Shown piece by piece: positions 63,439 to 64,000 of a stretch of 64,000 nucleotides of DNA. The position numbers and the translations under genes are program-made. Under the pieces are notes generated by a model. It had not been told where the DNA came from. It made no database searches and saw nothing but the letters and a program-made list of their open reading frames with translations. The stretch spans positions 372,001 through 436,000 of the forward strand of contig NZ_FNIY01000001.1 of assembly GCF_900104355.1 (NCBI RefSeq), in the 5' to 3' direction. The stretch comes from Phyllobacterium sp. OV277 (GTDB lineage: Bacteria > Pseudomonadota > Alphaproteobacteria > Rhizobiales > Rhizobiaceae). Numbering within the stretch: the first letter of the stretch is position 1; each line of letters begins with the position of its first letter.

Positions 63439-64000
63439 ATGGCAAAGATCAAAGTTGCAAACCCGGTTGTCGAGCTTGACGGCGACGAGATGACCCGCAT
63501 CATCTGGCAGTACATCAAAGAAAAGCTGATCCATCCCTATCTCGACATCGATCTGAAATATTATGATCTTGGCGTCGAGCACCGCGATGCAACCGATGAT
63601 CAGGTGACCATTGATGCCGCCAATGCGATCAAGCAGTATGGCGTCGGCGTCAAATGCGCCACCATCACCCCGGATGAACAGCGCGTTGAGGAATTCGGCC
63701 TCAAGAAGATGTGGAAGTCGCCCAACGGCACCATCCGCAACATTCTCGGCGGCGTTATCTTCCGCGAACCGATCATTGCCAAGAACGTTCCCCGTCTGGT
63801 TCCGGGCTGGACACAGCCGATCATCGTTGGCCGCCATGCTTTCGGCGATCAATACCGCGCCACCGATTTCAAATTCCCCGGCAAGGGCAAGCTGTCGATC
63901 AAGTTTGTCGGCGAAGATGGCAAGACCATCGAACATGAAGTCTATGACGCACCGGGCGCGGGCGTCGCCATGGCCATGTACAATCTGGATGATTCCATCC
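63439..64000 (+). CDS. icd: NADP-dependent isocitrate dehydrogenase (N-terminal part)
   Basis: The frame starts at the ATG 63439 (AGAGG upstream) and runs out of the window after 187 codons. [23 protein letters not shown] at the start, [16 protein letters not shown] near residue 74 and the substrate-binding [31 protein letters not shown] near 95-125 match the dimeric, eukaryote-like (type II) NADP enzyme. It converts isocitrate to 2-oxoglutarate in the citric acid cycle. The downstream two thirds are outside the window. Confidence 0.95.
   Translation, partial: MAKIKVANPVVELDGDEMTRIIWQYIKEKLIHPYLDIDLKYYDLGVEHRDATDDQVTIDAANAIKQYGVGVKCATITPDEQRVEEFGLKKMWKSPNGTIRNILGGVIFREPIIAKNVPRLVPGWTQPIIVGRHAFGDQYRATDFKFPGKGKLSIKFVGEDGKTIEHEVYDAPGAGVAMAMYNLDDSI

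Overview
The window is a 64 kb piece of an alphaproteobacterial chromosome, most likely Hyphomicrobiales (Rhizobiales) of the Brucella/Ochrobactrum/Phyllobacterium kind. Supporting signs are the core order rpe-purB ... F1-ATPase zeta subunit-purC-purS-purQ ... purL-bolA-grxD, the mprF(lpiA)-acvB pair, the DUF1127 proteins, the many solute transporters, the moderate GC content, and scattered palindromic intergenic repeats. This placement is inferred from gene content and protein character; no search was run. No rRNA, tRNA, CRISPR array, transposase or phage gene was seen.

Layout. 0-2.1 kb: tail of a permease, a HAD phosphatase, a frameshifted VOC-fold gene and a creatininase-family gene. 2.3-4.9 kb: an MscS-type channel and an MFS anion transporter. 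4.9-8.8 kb: an FCD-type GntR regulator divergent from a TRAP transporter (binding protein plus fused DctQM) that ends in a clear terminator. 8.9-12.5 kb: a membrane protein, a GntR regulator with two winged helices, a secreted histidine phosphatase and a small unknown protein. 12.6-16.3 kb: a ClC channel with CBS domains and an EAL-CBS-GGDEF protein. 16.3-22.5 kb (minus): mprF-acvB-lysR, overlapping genes for lysyl-phosphatidylglycerol metabolism, followed by a TDT/SLAC1-type exporter. 22.7-28.2 kb: an orphan unknown, an FAH-family hydrolase, a glucoamylase-family protein, a YegS-like lipid kinase, a lipoprotein and a secreted alpha/beta hydrolase. 28.2-33.6 kb (minus): a molybdenum-hydroxylase maturation set (flavin reductase, MoxR ATPase, CoxE-like VWA, split XdhC, MoCF-MocA fusion) with no client enzyme in the window. 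33.7-35.8 kb: a periplasmic binding protein coupled to a P1 peptidase.

35.9-50.8 kb holds the housekeeping core: rpe, purB, the zeta subunit, purC-purS-purQ, purL, bolA and grxD. It is interrupted by accessory genes (VOC, RBBP9-like hydrolase, HpcH/HpaI aldolase, GST, lipoprotein, two DUF1127 proteins, a MocR regulator and an antisense phosphodiester glycosidase). 50.9-57.6 kb: a Bcr-type efflux pump, an IMPase-family phosphatase overlapping ttcA, glsA, rpsD, an extensin-like protein and a DUF3008 protein. 57.9-64 kb: an HxlR regulator with a clear operator divergent from an NAD(P)-binding oxidoreductase, about 1 kb of repeats, an LLM flavin oxidoreductase, trmJ-murI and the start of icd.

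The most unusual structure is the intergenic repeat landscape. Three palindromic families recur and I call them A, B and C. Each has long inverted arms around an asymmetric core, the cores occur in both orientations, and family C is nested inside family A at two loci. Several undescribed operator-like sites also stand out: two ACTGTC palindromes about 42 bp apart upstream of the creatininase gene, a GCACTTTT array upstream of the double-winged-helix GntR gene, a TGGTTA-N7-TAACCA site at hxlR, and stem-loops just upstream of the ribosome binding sites of dctP and the GST gene.
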